This document shows, in pieces, positions 31,206 through 32,187 of a DNA stretch of 32,187 nucleotides. A program made the translations under genes and the position numbers. The notes under the pieces are model-generated. The model ran no database searches and was not told the origin of the DNA. It was given only the letters and a program-made list of their open reading frames with translations. The DNA comes from Pseudomonadota bacterium (lineage in GTDB: Bacteria > Desulfobacterota > Desulfobacteria > Desulfobacterales > RPRI01): contig JAHIFE010000022.1 of NCBI GenBank assembly GCA_018901125.1, forward strand, positions 1-32,187. The letters run 5' to 3'. Position 1 is the first letter of the stretch, and every line of letters starts with the position of its first letter.

Positions 31206-32187
31206 ATGAGACAAAGCAAAATGAACATAAATACAATGCCAATGGATGACGGTTATTTTGCTGAAATAGATTCTGTAAATGAGGCATCCTGGTATGACAT
31301 AATGTCTCAATTCAGAGACGCAAATCTTTATCAAACATGGGCATATGGTTCAGTTAGATACGGCACGAATAACCTGAGTCACATTGTATTAAAAAAAGGC
31401 GGGCAAATCATCGCCGCCACCCAGATTCGGATAGTAGCAATCCCATTCATTAAAGCAGGAATTGCTTATGTTCGCTGGGGACCACTTTGGCGGAAAAATA
31501 TTGGCAATGACAATTCAGAAGACTTTCGGAAAATAATTATTGCCATGTATCGCGAGTATGTAAGTCATCGCGGCTTATGTCTTAGACTCATCCCAAACGA
31601 AGTTGAGCAGGAAAATAAAGAATTACAATCAATTCTCGAAGATACCGGGTTTGAGTGGCACGAAAGTGATTACCGAACACTGTATCTGCCATTATCCGAA
31701 CCACTGGATAAGATAAGAAACAACATGAGCAAGAATTGGCGAAAAAATCTGACTAAAGCAGAAAAGAAAGGGCTTTCAATAGTAGAAGGAACAGATCAGG
31801 ATTTATTCGAAAGCGTTATGCGTCTTTATCGGGAAATGCTATTACGTAAAGGATTTGAGCCGGGAATAGACATTGATGAATATCCTTTAATACAGGCGGG
31901 GCTTCCGGAAAAGTTAAAAATGAAAATCATGGTATGTAAATCGGAAGAACAGCCTATAGCCGGTCTGGTTGGATCATCAATTGGTGATGTGGGGATAGAA
32001 TTGGTAGCTGCGACCGGCAACGACAGTCTTGACGTTGGTGCAAGCTTTCTTTTGAGATGGAAAATGACAGAATATTTAAAGACATGCGGATGCCATTTTT
32101 ACAACCTCAATGGTATCAGTCCTGAGAGAAATCCTGGGGGGTACCAGTTCAAGTCCGGCCTTGCCGGTAAATCAGGTATAGATCTTA
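31206..32187 (+). CDS. FemAB/FemX-like aminoacyltransferase family protein (partial, runs off window)
   Basis: The frame is open from ATG 31206 to the window end, giving 327 residues so far, without a stop. Features: ANLYQTWAYGSVRYG, IAYVRWGPLW, LCLRLIPNEV, MSKNWRKNLTKAEKKGL, AGLVGSS, LLRWKMTEYLKTCG and YNLNGISPERNPGGYQFKSGL. This is the two-GNAT-fold architecture of FemX-like peptidoglycan-bridge transferases; the final NPGGYQFKSGL block is characteristic. An AAGG lies in the loop of a small hairpin (31177-31197) upstream. ATG 31221 is an alternative start. Of the FemAB-type proteins here it looks closest to true tRNA-dependent Fem ligases, judged by eye. Confidence 0.82.
   Translation, partial: MRQSKMNINTMPMDDGYFAEIDSVNEASWYDIMSQFRDANLYQTWAYGSVRYGTNNLSHIVLKKGGQIIAATQIRIVAIPFIKAGIAYVRWGPLWRKNIGNDNSEDFRKIIIAMYREYVSHRGLCLRLIPNEVEQENKELQSILEDTGFEWHESDYRTLYLPLSEPLDKIRNNMSKNWRKNLTKAEKKGLSIVEGTDQDLFESVMRLYREMLLRKGFEPGIDIDEYPLIQAGLPEKLKMKIMVCKSEEQPIAGLVGSSIGDVGIELVAATGNDSLDVGASFLLRWKMTEYLKTCGCHFYNLNGISPERNPGGYQFKSGLAGKSGIDL

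Noticed and set aside
1-32187. CRISPR array or exosortase gene
   Set aside because: No regularly spaced direct repeats, and no exosortase-like membrane protein; only exosortase-associated neighbours are present.

Overview
The window is an AT-rich stretch of a Gram-negative bacterial chromosome carrying a large extracellular or capsular polysaccharide locus, with every confident protein-coding gene on the + strand. The gene set resembles exopolysaccharide loci of exosortase/PEP-CTERM type: a CpsD-like tyrosine autokinase, a single-domain sugar transferase, FemAB-like proteins, a NodB-like deacetylase, AsnB-like proteins, and a Wzx/Wzy pair. No exosortase is visible here. Together with the low GC content and the scattered short word repeats, this suggests a deltaproteobacterium (Desulfobacterota). 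That assignment is an inference, not a proof.

Layout. At 1-2760 are a hairpin mobile element, the autokinase, a long regulatory leader (a CRP/FNR-type site, a promoter and a 30-bp perfect palindrome) and the initiating sugar transferase. At 2899-8718 are genes for a 2,3-diacetamido uronic acid nucleotide sugar (wbpB/wbpD/wbpE-like, plus a nucleotide-sugar dehydrogenase) and a FemAB-like protein. At 8739-13095 are a deacetylase-FemAB fusion and two glycosyltransferases. At 13096-14522 is a toxin-antitoxin graveyard: a ParE-like toxin with one nonsense codon and a HEPN toxin with its middle deleted, next to intact partner genes. At 14629-25006 are a VpsJ-like protein, an N-acetyl sugar amidotransferase, a GNAT/FemAB-like protein, two full-length AsnB-like paralogs that both lack the glutaminase cysteine, a divergent tRNA-Asp, Wzy and Wzx. 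At 25223-32187 are an MBOAT/SGNH O-acylation pair, a glycosyltransferase, an ATP-grasp ligase, a decayed copy of the glycosyltransferase tail, a GNAT protein and a FemAB-like gene cut by the window edge.

Functionally, the locus should build a repeat unit on undecaprenyl phosphate, flip it and polymerise it. It carries an unusual number of enzymes that form amide or ester bonds: five GNAT/FemAB-type domains, two AsnB-like proteins, one sugar amidotransferase, one ATP-grasp ligase, one O-acyltransferase system and one deacetylase. The most interesting signal is the tRNA-Asp in the middle of the operon. It keeps aspartate identity elements and all stems but has lost the conserved G18-psi55 elbow pair, as in the staphylococcal glycine tRNAs dedicated to FemX/A/B cell-wall synthesis. 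This raises the testable idea of tRNA-dependent aminoacyl decoration of a polysaccharide.

A family of four 142-158 bp hairpin elements (MITE-like, with two clear 4-bp target duplications) punctuates the locus between functional modules.
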